Shown: positions 52,422 to 61,547 of the stretch, one piece after another
Layout of the letters: the number at the start of each line of letters is the position of its first letter
Position numbering within the stretch: the first letter of the stretch is position 1
The notes under the pieces: model-generated
Seen by the model: the letters and a program-made list of their open reading frames with translations, nothing else
Database searches by the model: none
Told to the model about the DNA's origin: nothing
Assembly (NCBI GenBank): GCA_027459485.1
Contig: DAIDIG010000004.1
Span: 124,001 to 188,000 of the forward strand
Length of the DNA stretch: 64,000 bases
Direction: 5' to 3'
Source: Bdellovibrionales bacterium
GTDB taxonomy: Bacteria > Bdellovibrionota > Bdellovibrionia > Bdellovibrionales > UBA1609
Program-made: the position numbers and the translations under genes

Positions 52422-53195
52422 CTAGGGAGCGTTACGCAGCTTGACAACAACTTTTTTGTCCATGCGCGCGTCGATAATGCGTCCAGTCAGGTGCTGGTCG
52501 TTTAGATAGTCTAGTACTCTTTGCGCATGTTCAGCGTGTTCAGCGAAATCATTGAACCCGACTAAAACATCCGTGCCAGATGGGCTCACTGTCATTTTAA
52601 ATCCCACTTTTTTATCAAACTGAATTTCAGAAACATTCGGCCGGCTGAGCGTACCGTTAGTCGGGAGTGCCAACAGCAGCGCGACAGCTTGAGTTCGAAG
52701 ATCCGGTTGAACAAGAAATTCGGGGCCGCGAAGAATCGGCCGATCGCCAGTAGCGGCAAGACTTTGAGGCGGCAACAATTCACCGTCCCGAGCCATCGGG
52801 AATAACTGATCGGATCGCGTACCCATAACATTGGCGATCGGCACATGCGGAGTCACGACGATCCGCAACCGATCGGGTAAGATGCGGCGAATTCTCGCGT
52901 CCTTTATACGGCGGTCCTTTTCTATGCGCGCGAGAGCATCTTCGATGTCGACATTCCATGTGTATCGACCGAGCACTGAACTTAGCCGCGCGTTGAGCTC
53001 GTTGCGAATCGGTTGAAAATTGACGGCGAGCGAAGCGTCTTGCGACGGCACGATTTCGATTTTGTGAATTCGAAACGTCGGTGACGAAAGAAGCGAAAAA
53101 ATTCCGTACCCAACTGCCGCGAGCGCAACGACGGTCACCGCGATCTTTGTCGCGACTTGACCGCCGACCTTTAGCCTTTCGGTAGTGGCGCTCAT
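52422..53195 (-). CDS. ftsQ: Cell division protein FtsQ
   Basis: FtsQ is a bitopic scaffold of the divisome. The 257-residue protein has a short cytoplasmic N-terminus, one membrane helix (about 17-38, KIAVTVVALAAVGYGIF) and a periplasmic POTRA domain beginning FRIHKIEIVPSQ, with DARIRRILPDRLRIVVTPHVPIANV in the beta region. Position between ddl and ftsA and the FtsQ/DivIB pattern support the name. It overlaps ddl by 4 bp. Confidence 0.92.
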   Translation of the reverse strand: MSATTERLKVGGQVATKIAVTVVALAAVGYGIFSLLSSPTFRIHKIEIVPSQDASLAVNFQPIRNELNARLSSVLGRYTWNVDIEDALARIEKDRRIKDARIRRILPDRLRIVVTPHVPIANVMGTRSDQLFPMARDGELLPPQSLAATGDRPILRGPEFLVQPDLRTQAVALLLALPTNGTLSRPNVSEIQFDKKVGFKMTVSPSGTDVLVGFNDFAEHAEHAQRVLDYLNDQHLTGRIIDARMDKKVVVKLRNAP

Positions 53196-54133
53196 CTCAC
53201 TCCCGCATAATCGAGAGTCGCGCGTTCCACTAGAATTTCGACAAGTCGATTGAATGATATCCCGCTATGGGCGGCCGATTTCGGTAGGAGCGAAGTCGGC
53301 GTACAACCGGGCAAAGTATTAATTTCTAAAACATACGGGCGGCCGTCAGTAGTCACGCGGAAATCCACCCTCGCGTAGCAACGTAAACGGCACGCGTGAA
53401 AAGCCCGCAAGGCGATGTCGCATGTTCGCTTAAGCACGCTTTCGGCGAGTCGGGCCGGCATTATGTAATCCGTACGCCCCGCGGTGTACTTGTTTTTGTA
53501 ATCGTAAAAATCGGTCTTCGGCACAATTTCAATCGGTGTCAGTACTTTTTCGTCGAGAATCGGCACAGTCAGTTCGATACCCGGTATAAACTCTTCGATT
53601 AAAATATACTGGTCGTACTTGGCCGCTTCTTCGAGCGCGCTTTTTAATTGCGATTTATCATTCACGATCGTGATGCCGACGCTCGAGCCGTCGCGCGACG
53701 GTTTTACGACAACCGGGAGCGGCATCTCCAAATGAAACTTGTTTATTTCATTTTTATTCGCGATCTGGTGATGCGCGATAGGGATTTTATGATTAGCCAA
53801 AACCTCTTTGGTGAAGACTTTATCCATGCAAAGGGCCGAGCCTAAAATTCCGCTGCCGCTATATGGCAGTTTGACGTATTCGCAAATACTTTGCGCTATC
53901 CCTTCTTCGGCATACTTGCCATGTAAGGCGAGCAGCGCGACTTCGGCGCCGTTTCGCTTCGCTTCGTTTATTTGCACAAGTAGATCTTCTTTGCAGTCGA
54001 TCACCTCGAACGGATAACCGAGTTCGACGAGCGCTTGAGCAAAACCCTTACCGGTCGACAAGCTCACTTCGCGTTCCGAGCTCAACCCGCCTTGCAAAAG
54101 AACGACTTTCTTCTTCTTTGCGCTGGTGTTCAT
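53192..54133 (-). CDS. ddl: D-alanine-D-alanine ligase
   Basis: Ddl makes the D-Ala-D-Ala dipeptide for peptidoglycan precursors. From ATG 54133 it has 313 residues: VVLLQGGLSSEREVSLSTG near 10, PLPVVVKPSRDGSSVGI, EEFIPGIELTV, and the ATP-grasp end ARVDFRVTTDGRPYVLEINTLPGC. The open frame continues upstream (to 54163), but those residues are not family-like. It overlaps ftsQ by 4 bp and follows murB after 57 bp. Confidence 0.96.
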   Translation of the reverse strand: MNTSAKKKKVVLLQGGLSSEREVSLSTGKGFAQALVELGYPFEVIDCKEDLLVQINEAKRNGAEVALLALHGKYAEEGIAQSICEYVKLPYSGSGILGSALCMDKVFTKEVLANHKIPIAHHQIANKNEINKFHLEMPLPVVVKPSRDGSSVGITIVNDKSQLKSALEEAAKYDQYILIEEFIPGIELTVPILDEKVLTPIEIVPKTDFYDYKNKYTAGRTDYIMPARLAESVLKRTCDIALRAFHACRLRCYARVDFRVTTDGRPYVLEINTLPGCTPTSLLPKSAAHSGISFNRLVEILVERATLDYAGVR

Positions 54134-54190
54134 CGCTTCATAATATCCAGATACCGCGAGCAATTCTAGGTGTAATTACTGACCTTCGTC

Positions 54191-55129
54191 TTAAGAATTA
54201 CCGAGCTTGACGATTTCAGTTTCAAGTTGAACGCCGGTTTGCTTGAGAACTTCGGCGCGCACGTGTTCGACGATTTTCGATATATCAGCGGCGCTCGCCC
54301 CTTCGTCATTCACGATAAAGTTGGCGTGTTTCTTCGAAACGCAGGCTCCGCCAATACGATACCCTTTAAGCGCGCATGATTCGATTAACTGCGCGGCTTT
54401 GTGTCCGTGCGGATTACGAAAAACCGAGCCGCAATTCGGCAGGTCGAGAGGTTGCGTTGCCACCCGCTTCTTCGTTTGTTCGCGCACCGCATTTATGACG
54501 GCAGGGTCGGGCTGCATCGGCCAACGAACCGTGACTTTAACGATGATCCCGGGCTGCCATCCAGAGGAGTGCCGATACTCCCAGCGCAATTCCGAAGCTG
54601 GGATGCGCACGAGACTTTGGTCGGGCTTCAAAACCTCGATCTCTGAAACAATTTCGCAAAATTCGCGAGGAGTGCGCGCCTCGCCGATGCCGGCATTCAT
54701 GACAACCCCAGCACCCATATCGCCGGGAATGCCGGTCAAAAATACAGCCGGCGCCAACCGGTGCTGCAAAAATATTTTGGCGACTTCGGATTTCGGAGTG
54801 CCGGCCCGCGCATGTATGACGATAGGTTCAACCGCAGTTTGATCGCCTCCTGCGCCATTCGATTCTTTCACCTTAGGCACGTCGACTTTTTCTATACCCG
54901 CAAACTCATGCATAGAAAGAGTCAAACCGCTCAGCGTGCCGTCCGGTATTAACACATTGGAACCACCGCTGATTACAGAAACAGATCTCCTCTCAGCCAG
55001 AGCCCACGACCACGCCGACCGAATTTCATCCAAAGTTTTTGGCGCGCAAAAAAATTCCGCTTGCCCCCCCACCTTCCAGGTGTTGAGCTCGCGAAGCGGC
55101 TTATTTTTTTCAACGAAGTTTGGCTGCAA
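54191..55129 (-). CDS. murB: UDP-N-acetylenolpyruvoylglucosamine reductase
   Basis: MurB reduces enolpyruvyl-UDP-GlcNAc to UDP-MurNAc with NADPH and FAD. The 312-residue enzyme shows NTWKVGG, ISGGSNVLIPDGTL (FAD loop), GIPGDMGAGVVMNAG, the proton donor Ser in NCGSVFRNP and GGACVSKKHANFIVN. A charged insert (KVKESNGAGGDQTAVEP) is a local extra loop. TTG 55129 is the apparent start, with GGGAG 6 bases upstream. It overlaps murC by 20 bp. Confidence 0.95.
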   Translation of the reverse strand: MQPNFVEKNKPLRELNTWKVGGQAEFFCAPKTLDEIRSAWSWALAERRSVSVISGGSNVLIPDGTLSGLTLSMHEFAGIEKVDVPKVKESNGAGGDQTAVEPIVIHARAGTPKSEVAKIFLQHRLAPAVFLTGIPGDMGAGVVMNAGIGEARTPREFCEIVSEIEVLKPDQSLVRIPASELRWEYRHSSGWQPGIIVKVTVRWPMQPDPAVINAVREQTKKRVATQPLDLPNCGSVFRNPHGHKAAQLIESCALKGYRIGGACVSKKHANFIVNDEGASAADISKIVEHVRAEVLKQTGVQLETEIVKLGNS

Positions 55130-56471
55130 GTTCGTCTCCCACCTTCCACACGTCTCCGGCCCCGAGTGTCACCACGATATCCCCTGGCCTTAGGTCGCGC
55201 ACAATTTCTTCTTTGGCGCGATCTTTTGACTCACAAAAAAATCGATTGGCATGGCGAATTTGCTCCACGAGCTTTCGCGACGTCACGCCGTCAATCGCCA
55301 TCTCACCAGCCGGGTAAACATCCAGCACATAGAGCCGGTCGCAGTTGACGAAACATTCGACGAACTGATCCCAACATTGCTGCGTTCGCGAATAGCGATG
55401 CGGCTGAAACAAAACCACAAGACGGCGCCTCGGAAACTGCTCGCGAAACGCCGCGAGTACCGCCACAATTTCCGTCGGATGATGGCCATAATCGTCGTAG
55501 ATATCTACGCCGGCGATGGTCGCCTTCTTTTGAAATCGGCGATCCACGCCCGCATAGGTTTCGATACCCGCCATGCATTTTGCGATCGGCAAACCTGAAA
55601 CATAGGCCGCGAGTATTGCGGCGGTCGCATTGAGCGCGTTGTGGCGCCCCGGAACCTGCAATGAAAACTCGCCCAATCGTTCGCTGCCGCGGTAAAGATG
55701 ATAGTGCAGATTTTCACCTTCGACTCGATAGTCGTTATTGGCGTCGAACCCATAGAACAAAATTCGTTTTGGAAAATGCTGAAACAACTCGCGTATGCGA
55801 GGAGCATCTCCGCATATGATGGCGACTCCATAAAACGGAATCCGTGAAGCGAATTCGATGAACGCATTCTCGAGCGAGAGTAAATTACCGAAATGGTCAA
55901 GATGGTCGTTGTCGATGTTCGTAATCACCGCGATTTCAGGAGCGAGACGATTGAAGCTGCCGTCGCTTTCGTCCGCTTCGGCGATCAACCATTCGCCACT
56001 GCCGAGCTTCGCGGTCGACTTGATGAGATCGAGGCGGCCGCCGATCACAATGGTCGGATCGGCATGCGCGTGTAAAAAGATCGTCGCGGTCATGCTGGTC
56101 GTCGTCGTTTTACCGTGACTGCCGGCCACCGCGATACCCCGGCGCAGACGCATAATTTCGGCGAGAGCTTCCGCACGCGGGATGAGCGGGATGCCCCTCC
56201 GCTTAGCCGCATTGTATTCGACATTGCTCGGCTTCACCGCCGAAGAATAAACCGCGACGTCGACGCCGCTCAAATTTTCTTCGCGATGCCCCATCGCGAT
56301 CGGGATGCCTAGTTGGCGCAAATGCGCCGTGTGCGCGTTGTCAGCGATATCGCTACCCTTAACTTGAATGCCCATATTGTGGAGCAATTCAGCCAGCCCG
56401 CACATGCCGACGCCACCGATACCGATGAAGTGCAGTCGCGCATTTGCTAACCGAAAATTTGCTGGGCTCAA
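55110..56471 (-). CDS. murC: UDP-N-acetylmuramate-L-alanine ligase
   Basis: MurC adds L-Ala to UDP-MurNAc. The 453-residue ligase has the glycine loop GIGGVGMCGLAEL, the ATP loop GSHGKTTTTSM near 118, TNIDNDHLDHFGN, and DVYPAGE near the C-terminal domain. The reading frame starts at TTG 56471, whose A overlaps murG's stop; GGAGG lies about 10 bases upstream. It is slightly shorter than the E. coli enzyme (491). Confidence 0.96.
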   Translation of the reverse strand: MSPANFRLANARLHFIGIGGVGMCGLAELLHNMGIQVKGSDIADNAHTAHLRQLGIPIAMGHREENLSGVDVAVYSSAVKPSNVEYNAAKRRGIPLIPRAEALAEIMRLRRGIAVAGSHGKTTTTSMTATIFLHAHADPTIVIGGRLDLIKSTAKLGSGEWLIAEADESDGSFNRLAPEIAVITNIDNDHLDHFGNLLSLENAFIEFASRIPFYGVAIICGDAPRIRELFQHFPKRILFYGFDANNDYRVEGENLHYHLYRGSERLGEFSLQVPGRHNALNATAAILAAYVSGLPIAKCMAGIETYAGVDRRFQKKATIAGVDIYDDYGHHPTEIVAVLAAFREQFPRRRLVVLFQPHRYSRTQQCWDQFVECFVNCDRLYVLDVYPAGEMAIDGVTSRKLVEQIRHANRFFCESKDRAKEEIVRDLRPGDIVVTLGAGDVWKVGDELAAKLR

Positions 56472-57568
56472 GATTTCGTCGCCTCCAAAATTAATTTCGC
56501 GATTTCACTCGCCGCTTCAGCCTTATGAAAGCGCCGAATATTCTGCGATAATTCAACAAGTTTTTCACGATGATTTTTAAATGTTTCAATTTCTGCAATC
56601 AACCGCTCTGGCGTAAAATCACTCTGCCGAATCATCACGGCGCCGCCCAGTTTTACTAATGCTTCGGCGTTCTTCGCTTGATGATCGTCGGCCGCTGTCG
56701 GTAGCGGCACAAGAATTGCGGGCTTACCGCACGCGGCGAGTTCTGAGATGGTGCCGGTGCCCGCTCGAGCGATCACCAGATCCGCCCACGCTAGCCGCAG
56801 CGGCATGTCGTGCAAATATTCGTTCACTTCAACGAAATCCCGCGAGTTCGGCACGGCGTTGTACTCTTGCAGCAATCTTTGATAATCAAGCGCTCCGGTT
56901 TGCTGGACGATCTTGACCCCGCGAAGCCATTCACCACCTTTCACCACACTTTCAACTAAGACGTTATTGATCGCACGCGAACCTTGGCTGCCGCCGAAAA
57001 CGAGAAGATGAAACTCTTCGGCTTTCGAAATTCCGGGCTTCAACATTTCGATTTCGCGGCGAATCGGCATGTGAACTTTTGTGACGCGTTCATTTTTTAA
57101 AATTTCGCCGGCTTCATTGAACACTACCAAACAGCGATTCACAAACCGAGACAAAATGCGATTGGCGAGACCGGGGTACGCGTTCGGCTCCCAAATGTAC
57201 GTGCGCACGCCCATGAGGGCCGCAGCTAGAACCACAGGCCCCGATGCGTATCCCCCAACTCCAACAACTGCGTTGGGGCGCAACTTCACAATCAACCAAA
57301 ACGACCTTATCATCGCGATCGGCAACGTAAACAAGGTCTTTATACGTTCCGCGACACCCACATTGCGGTTCAGCCGGCCAATCGAAATGAAATGAAGGGG
57401 AAAACCGGCTCGCGGCACAAGTTTCGACTCAAGCCCCATGGGGGTGCCCGCAAATTCTACCCGAGTTTCAGGCTCGATCTTTTTTACGGCCTCGGCCATG
57501 GCGAGCGCCGGATAAATATGACCGCCCGTTCCTCCACCGGCAAATAAAATAAGTTTACTACGTTTCAT
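56468..57568 (-). CDS. murG: UDP-GlcNAc:lipid I GlcNAc transferase
   Basis: MurG converts lipid I to lipid II on the inner face of the membrane. The 366-residue enzyme has GGGTGGHIYPALAMAEA near 11 (donor and acceptor loop), GVGGYASGPVVLAA near 105, VFGGSQGSRAIN near 192 and ARAGTGTISELAACGKPAILVPLP near 268. It starts at ATG 57568, 5 bp after ftsW, and overlaps murC by 4 bp. Confidence 0.97.
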   Translation of the reverse strand: MKRSKLILFAGGGTGGHIYPALAMAEAVKKIEPETRVEFAGTPMGLESKLVPRAGFPLHFISIGRLNRNVGVAERIKTLFTLPIAMIRSFWLIVKLRPNAVVGVGGYASGPVVLAAALMGVRTYIWEPNAYPGLANRILSRFVNRCLVVFNEAGEILKNERVTKVHMPIRREIEMLKPGISKAEEFHLLVFGGSQGSRAINNVLVESVVKGGEWLRGVKIVQQTGALDYQRLLQEYNAVPNSRDFVEVNEYLHDMPLRLAWADLVIARAGTGTISELAACGKPAILVPLPTAADDHQAKNAEALVKLGGAVMIRQSDFTPERLIAEIETFKNHREKLVELSQNIRRFHKAEAASEIAKLILEATKS

Positions 57569-57573
57569 GAGCC

Positions 57574-58689
57574 CTAAATTTTTTTGTAAGAGCGCGCGGT
57601 TCCCGACCGAGTTTCGCGATCAATATTGAGCAGAATACCGAGACCCAAAGCCGTCGCTAGAAGTTGACTGCCGCCGTAACTGAGAAACGGCATGCCGAGG
57701 CCTTTCGTCGGCAAAAGCCCCATGGCGACCCCGGCATTGACCAGAACGGTCACGGCGAATGTCATTGTAATCCCGAGTGAAATTATTTTCTGTCGCTCGT
57801 CGCGGGATTGTGCTGTAATTTGAAACCCGCGCAGAACAAGATAACCGAAGATCATCATCACAACAAAAATACCGACAAAACCGAGCTCTTCACCAAGAAC
57901 CGAAAGCGTAAAATCGGTATGCGCTTCAGGTAGAAAAAACAACTTACTTTGGCCCTGGCCGAGCCCGACACCCGTGATCCCGCCGGCGTGAAAACCAAGC
58001 ATACTCTGTATAACTTGAAATCCTTTGTGCTCGGGGTCGGCCCACGGATCTAAAAACGCCAGTACGCGGGCCATTCGGTAGCTGTAATGAACGATGAGCA
58101 AGTAAAAGGCTACGGTCATTGTCGCGACACCGCCGACGACATAACGAAGCGGCAACCCGCGCGAAAATAAAATGCAGAACAATACGAAGGTCACGATCGC
58201 AAACGAGCCAAAATCAGGCTGCCGTAGTAAGAGAATTGCCGGCGCGACAGCAAGCCCCCACGCCAAAACAGCGCGCAGACGTGGCTCGACAAATTCCTTG
58301 GTCGTCAATAGATAGGCGGCAACAACAGGGGTTAAGTATTTCAACAGCTCACTCGGTTGAAAATGAAAACCCGAGGTGATGGGGATCCACCTCGCGGCCC
58401 CGCCGGCGCGAGACCCGATGTGAGGTACGAGAGTCAGTGCCACTCCCACCGCGCCGATCGCCCACAATAAAAGCGCCGCCTTTTCTAACAAACGCCACGA
58501 TAAATACGCGCAGGCCAGCACGATCGCCACGCCGACAAAAATAAAGAGAGCTTGCTTTTTGACGAAGAAAAGCCCGTCGTTAAAAGATTCAATCGCAAAA
58601 ATATAGCTTGAAGAGTAAATTTGCACGAGCCCAAGACCCATGAGAAACACGATGGCGAGAAACAATCCGCGATCCAGTTGTGTCTTCAT
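57574..58689 (-). CDS. ftsW: Lipid II polymerase FtsW (SEDS family)
   Basis: FtsW is the septal peptidoglycan glycosyltransferase. The 371-residue protein has about ten membrane helices, starting LFLAIVFLMGLGLVQIYSS, and SEDS motifs such as FQPSELLKY, LRQPDFGS and FLSYGGSQLLATAL near the end. FtsW rather than RodA is chosen from its place directly before murG in the cluster. The first gene pair (mraY, murD) of a complete dcw is absent; an M23 peptidase gene lies 12 bp upstream. Confidence 0.93.
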   Translation of the reverse strand: MKTQLDRGLFLAIVFLMGLGLVQIYSSSYIFAIESFNDGLFFVKKQALFIFVGVAIVLACAYLSWRLLEKAALLLWAIGAVGVALTLVPHIGSRAGGAARWIPITSGFHFQPSELLKYLTPVVAAYLLTTKEFVEPRLRAVLAWGLAVAPAILLLRQPDFGSFAIVTFVLFCILFSRGLPLRYVVGGVATMTVAFYLLIVHYSYRMARVLAFLDPWADPEHKGFQVIQSMLGFHAGGITGVGLGQGQSKLFFLPEAHTDFTLSVLGEELGFVGIFVVMMIFGYLVLRGFQITAQSRDERQKIISLGITMTFAVTVLVNAGVAMGLLPTKGLGMPFLSYGGSQLLATALGLGILLNIDRETRSGTARSYKKI

Positions 58690-58701
58690 CTTGGCGTCTT
58701 T

Positions 58702-59718
58702 TTACTCATTTAAAATATAGTTCATTGGATTTACAGGTACATCGTTCACGCGCACTTCGTAATGGCAGTGGGGCCCCGTTGAGCGGCCCGTGCTGCCAAC
58801 AGCGGAAATAATGTCACGGCGTTTGACCTTCTGACCGAGATGAACATAGATCTGCGAATTGTGGCCAAAGCGCGTGTGAACGCCGTAGCCGTTATCGATC
58901 ACGAGAAGTTTGCCGTAGCCCGCTTCGTACCCGATATATGAAACAACCCCGTCAGCCGGCGACATGACAGGCGTGCCAATCGGCGCCGCGATATCGACCC
59001 CCGCATGCAGTTCTTGGCGACCCGTGAACGGATCAACGCGATAACCGAAAGGCGACGTGAACCAACCGTTGACCGGCTTAATACTCGGTGTCGCGTTCAA
59101 TATCGATTGTCGTTCTTGTAACAACTCTTGAAGTTGGATGACGCCTTGCTCTTCAAGTGTTGATTCTTTAACCGCACGGTCGATGCGAATCGAAAGATCA
59201 GCGTAGTTATCATTTCGTGTAGCCGCAAGTTCACCGTGCATTTCATCGAGCGGGGGTCGCTGCAAAAACGTCGCATCCGGGCGGATGAACTCCGTCGACG
59301 CCGGCCCGCGCACGTCGGAATCTTGCATGCCCGATTCATATTGCGCCATATTCTGCTCAAATCTCGGCACATGCGGGACGGACAAATTCATCACCCGATC
59401 GTCGTCGTCGATATTTGTTATGAGTTTGATTTTCGTCGTCAGCGTTTTGATGCGATCGAGGCTATCTTCTAGTGTCGAGAGCTTGCCTTCTACGACTTCG
59501 AATTGCCGGGTCAATTGAGAATTCTCAGCCCTGAGCCTTTTGTTTTCGCCCTGATCGAGAAGCAACCCGAAATAATCAACCCCGATTGCCGCTATGAGTA
59601 CGGCAAAAACAATCCCGAACGCGACGATAGTCTTGATCCATGCCGATCGAATTGTAATAGCATGCGTTTTACCATGCCGATTGCTGGTAATGAGAAACGT
59701 ATAGGTCTTAGACTCCAC
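58702..59718 (-). CDS. M23 (LytM-type) peptidoglycan endopeptidase
   Basis: From GTG 59718 (GGGGG 5 bases upstream; TTG 59721 is an alternative) the protein has 338 residues. A membrane helix is near 28-50, a coiled coil follows (LRAENSQLTRQFEVVEGKLSTLEDSLDRI, about 60-100), and a C-terminal M23 domain starts at VNGWFTSPFGYRVDPF. The zinc set looks complete: His and Asp in ELHAGVDIAAPIG, and GPHCHYEVR. It should cleave peptide cross-links in the periplasm, perhaps at the septum. It resembles EnvC/NlpD-like and MepM-like peptidases; intact ligands point to an active one. Confidence 0.92.
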   Translation of the reverse strand: MESKTYTFLITSNRHGKTHAITIRSAWIKTIVAFGIVFAVLIAAIGVDYFGLLLDQGENKRLRAENSQLTRQFEVVEGKLSTLEDSLDRIKTLTTKIKLITNIDDDDRVMNLSVPHVPRFEQNMAQYESGMQDSDVRGPASTEFIRPDATFLQRPPLDEMHGELAATRNDNYADLSIRIDRAVKESTLEEQGVIQLQELLQERQSILNATPSIKPVNGWFTSPFGYRVDPFTGRQELHAGVDIAAPIGTPVMSPADGVVSYIGYEAGYGKLLVIDNGYGVHTRFGHNSQIYVHLGQKVKRRDIISAVGSTGRSTGPHCHYEVRVNDVPVNPMNYILNE

Positions 59719-59757
59719 CAATCCCCCACTATCTTAGACACCGTCTGCTGGCAACGG

Positions 59758-60489
59758 TTAATTCACCTTTATGACGATGACGCTAACGTTATCATCGCCC
59801 CCCGCCTTTTTCGCCTCGTCGATAAATTTACCAACAGTCGAACCAATATGATTTTTGCGAAAAATTTCGGCGATTTGTTCATTTGAAACAAGTCCACTCA
59901 ACCCATCCGAGCACAGTAAATAAATTTCACCCGGCACAACCTCACGCTCGATGACATCGACTTCGACGTCTTCTTCAAAACCCACGCTGCGAGTGATCAC
60001 GTTTCGACCGACGAGACTTGAGTCGGGCCGGTTCGGGTCGACAGTGCCCGCGCGTATCGCCTCGTTTATAAGAGAATGATCCTCGGTGATTTGCCATAGG
60101 TTATTTTCTTTGTACAAATACGCCCGCGAATCACCAACGTTCGCGACAAACATTTTACCGTCGTAACCGTACGCCACGACCATAGTCGTACCCATACCCA
60201 TGAGTTCCGTTCGCTCGTGATTGCTCTTGTGAAAAATGCGTCGGCTTGCCTCACGATACGCCATCTTTAAAACATCTCGAGGGACGAGCTTTTGCCCGGT
60301 CTCGATTTGCTCTTCCATCACATCGCGCACGGTCTCTACCGCCATTGCCGACGCCACTTCGCCCCCGCGATGGCCTCCCATGCCGTCCGCTACTATGAAC
60401 AATGAAAGTTTCTTATCAACCAAGATACTATCTTGGTTGTTGTCTCGTTTTAAGCCGACGTCGGTTTGTCCCCACACATCCAGTAACAT
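59758..60489 (-). CDS. PP2C-family Ser/Thr protein phosphatase
   Basis: The 243-residue phosphatase shows TDVGLKRDNNQDSI, LFIVADGMGGHRGGEVAS, VGDSRAYLYKE, ITEDHSL and LCSDGLSGLVSNEQI, with the metal-binding Asp residues in place. It would reverse phosphorylation by Hanks-type kinases such as the PEGA kinase at 34296. It is the first gene of the unit that continues into M23, ftsW and the mur-fts genes, separated by 36 bp from M23. Such linkage of PP2C to cell division genes is known from Gram-positives. Regulation here is inferred only. Confidence 0.95.
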   Translation of the reverse strand: MLLDVWGQTDVGLKRDNNQDSILVDKKLSLFIVADGMGGHRGGEVASAMAVETVRDVMEEQIETGQKLVPRDVLKMAYREASRRIFHKSNHERTELMGMGTTMVVAYGYDGKMFVANVGDSRAYLYKENNLWQITEDHSLINEAIRAGTVDPNRPDSSLVGRNVITRSVGFEEDVEVDVIEREVVPGEIYLLCSDGLSGLVSNEQIAEIFRKNHIGSTVGKFIDEAKKAGGDDNVSVIVIKVN

Positions 60490-60564
60490 GCTTGAAACAG
60501 TTTAAGCTAAATCCAGACAAAGATTAACTCAAAAAAGGCCTTCGTCATTCCGAAAAAGATTTTA

Positions 60565-60576
60565 GGGGAATTCCCC
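60565..60576. promoter_or_regulatory. GGGGAATTCCCC palindrome
   Basis: A perfect 12-bp palindrome in the 106-bp gap between the divergent PP2C and TonB-like genes. It lies 20 bp before GTG 60596 and may be an operator or chance. Confidence 0.3.
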
Positions 60577-60595
60577 CCGCCGAGGGCTTTTTCAA

Positions 60596-61534
60596 GTGCG
60601 CAATTGGATACGAGAGACTGTCTTTATTTGCATCCTGATTTCGCTGTTCATCCACGTTTCAGTGTGGATGAGTCTGCGCATGGCCAAAGCCCCGCCTCCG
60701 AGGCCGAAAAAAATCGAAGTGACTATTCTTGACAAAAGTCCAGTCACCGCAAATAAGCCGGCGCCACAAATCGTTCAGCAATCGGACAAAGCGATAAACG
60801 ATGAATTGAACCCGAACGCGAAATATCTCAGCGCGCACAACCAAAGCGTCATTCATGAAACCCGCGCCAAAAACGTCGGCGAATTTCGCAATACCGCAGG
60901 CACCGGTCAAAATCATTTGCAGTCGCACGCAACCCCCAAAGTAGCGAGCCAATCGAAAGGCAGCCAAGCAAAATCGCGCGTTCACATTCACGACCGTGGG
61001 GACGTACCGACACTCGCAGATTTGTCGCCAAAGTTCGATCCGTCACAGGCCCCGCAAGTGGAAAACACCGATGTCGGCAATGGCCGCGCGCCCAGCCAAA
61101 CCGACGATTTTTTAAAAGATACGCAGCCGAGTCTTGAAACTCTGCTCAACACCAAAGAGTTCGTCTACTACACGTATTACCAAAGAATTCGCGCCCGCAT
61201 TCGGCAGTATTGGGCGCCCTGCATCCGTAAAAAAGTGCAAAAGATTTTCGCCTCGGGGCGCTCGATCGCGTCGGATCAAGATCATATTACCCGTGTCATC
61301 ATTGTGCTCGATCGAAATGGTAATCTTGTTAAAGTCGAAATTGTGGGGATTAGCGGCATAAAAGAGCTCGATGACGCGGCTGTCGAAGCTTTTCGGCAAG
61401 CGGCACCGTTCCCCCATCCCCCTAAAGGAATTGTTGGCCCCGACGGATATATCCGCATCAACTGGAGTTTCATCCTGCAGGCTGACAACCAGGACCCACT
61501 GGTGCTACAAGACCTGTACGCAAAAGACGAGTAG
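60596..61534 (+). CDS. TonB-like energy transducer, TonB C-terminal domain
   Basis: The 312-residue protein has one N-terminal membrane helix (about 8-28), a Pro/Lys-rich stretch (APPPRPKKIEV), a long polar linker, and a C-terminal domain (about 190-300) with YYQRIRARIRQYW, DRNGNLVKVEIVGISG and LDDAAVEAFRQAAPFPHPP, the TonB/TolA fold. It may transfer energy to outer-membrane transporters or act as a TolA-like linker. GTG 60596 with GAGGG about 9 bases upstream is the start. aceE follows after 13 bp, which is an odd partner. Confidence 0.85.
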   Translation: MRNWIRETVFICILISLFIHVSVWMSLRMAKAPPPRPKKIEVTILDKSPVTANKPAPQIVQQSDKAINDELNPNAKYLSAHNQSVIHETRAKNVGEFRNTAGTGQNHLQSHATPKVASQSKGSQAKSRVHIHDRGDVPTLADLSPKFDPSQAPQVENTDVGNGRAPSQTDDFLKDTQPSLETLLNTKEFVYYTYYQRIRARIRQYWAPCIRKKVQKIFASGRSIASDQDHITRVIIVLDRNGNLVKVEIVGISGIKELDDAAVEAFRQAAPFPHPPKGIVGPDGYIRINWSFILQADNQDPLVLQDLYAKDE

Positions 61535-61547
61535 TTACGGGAGCACC

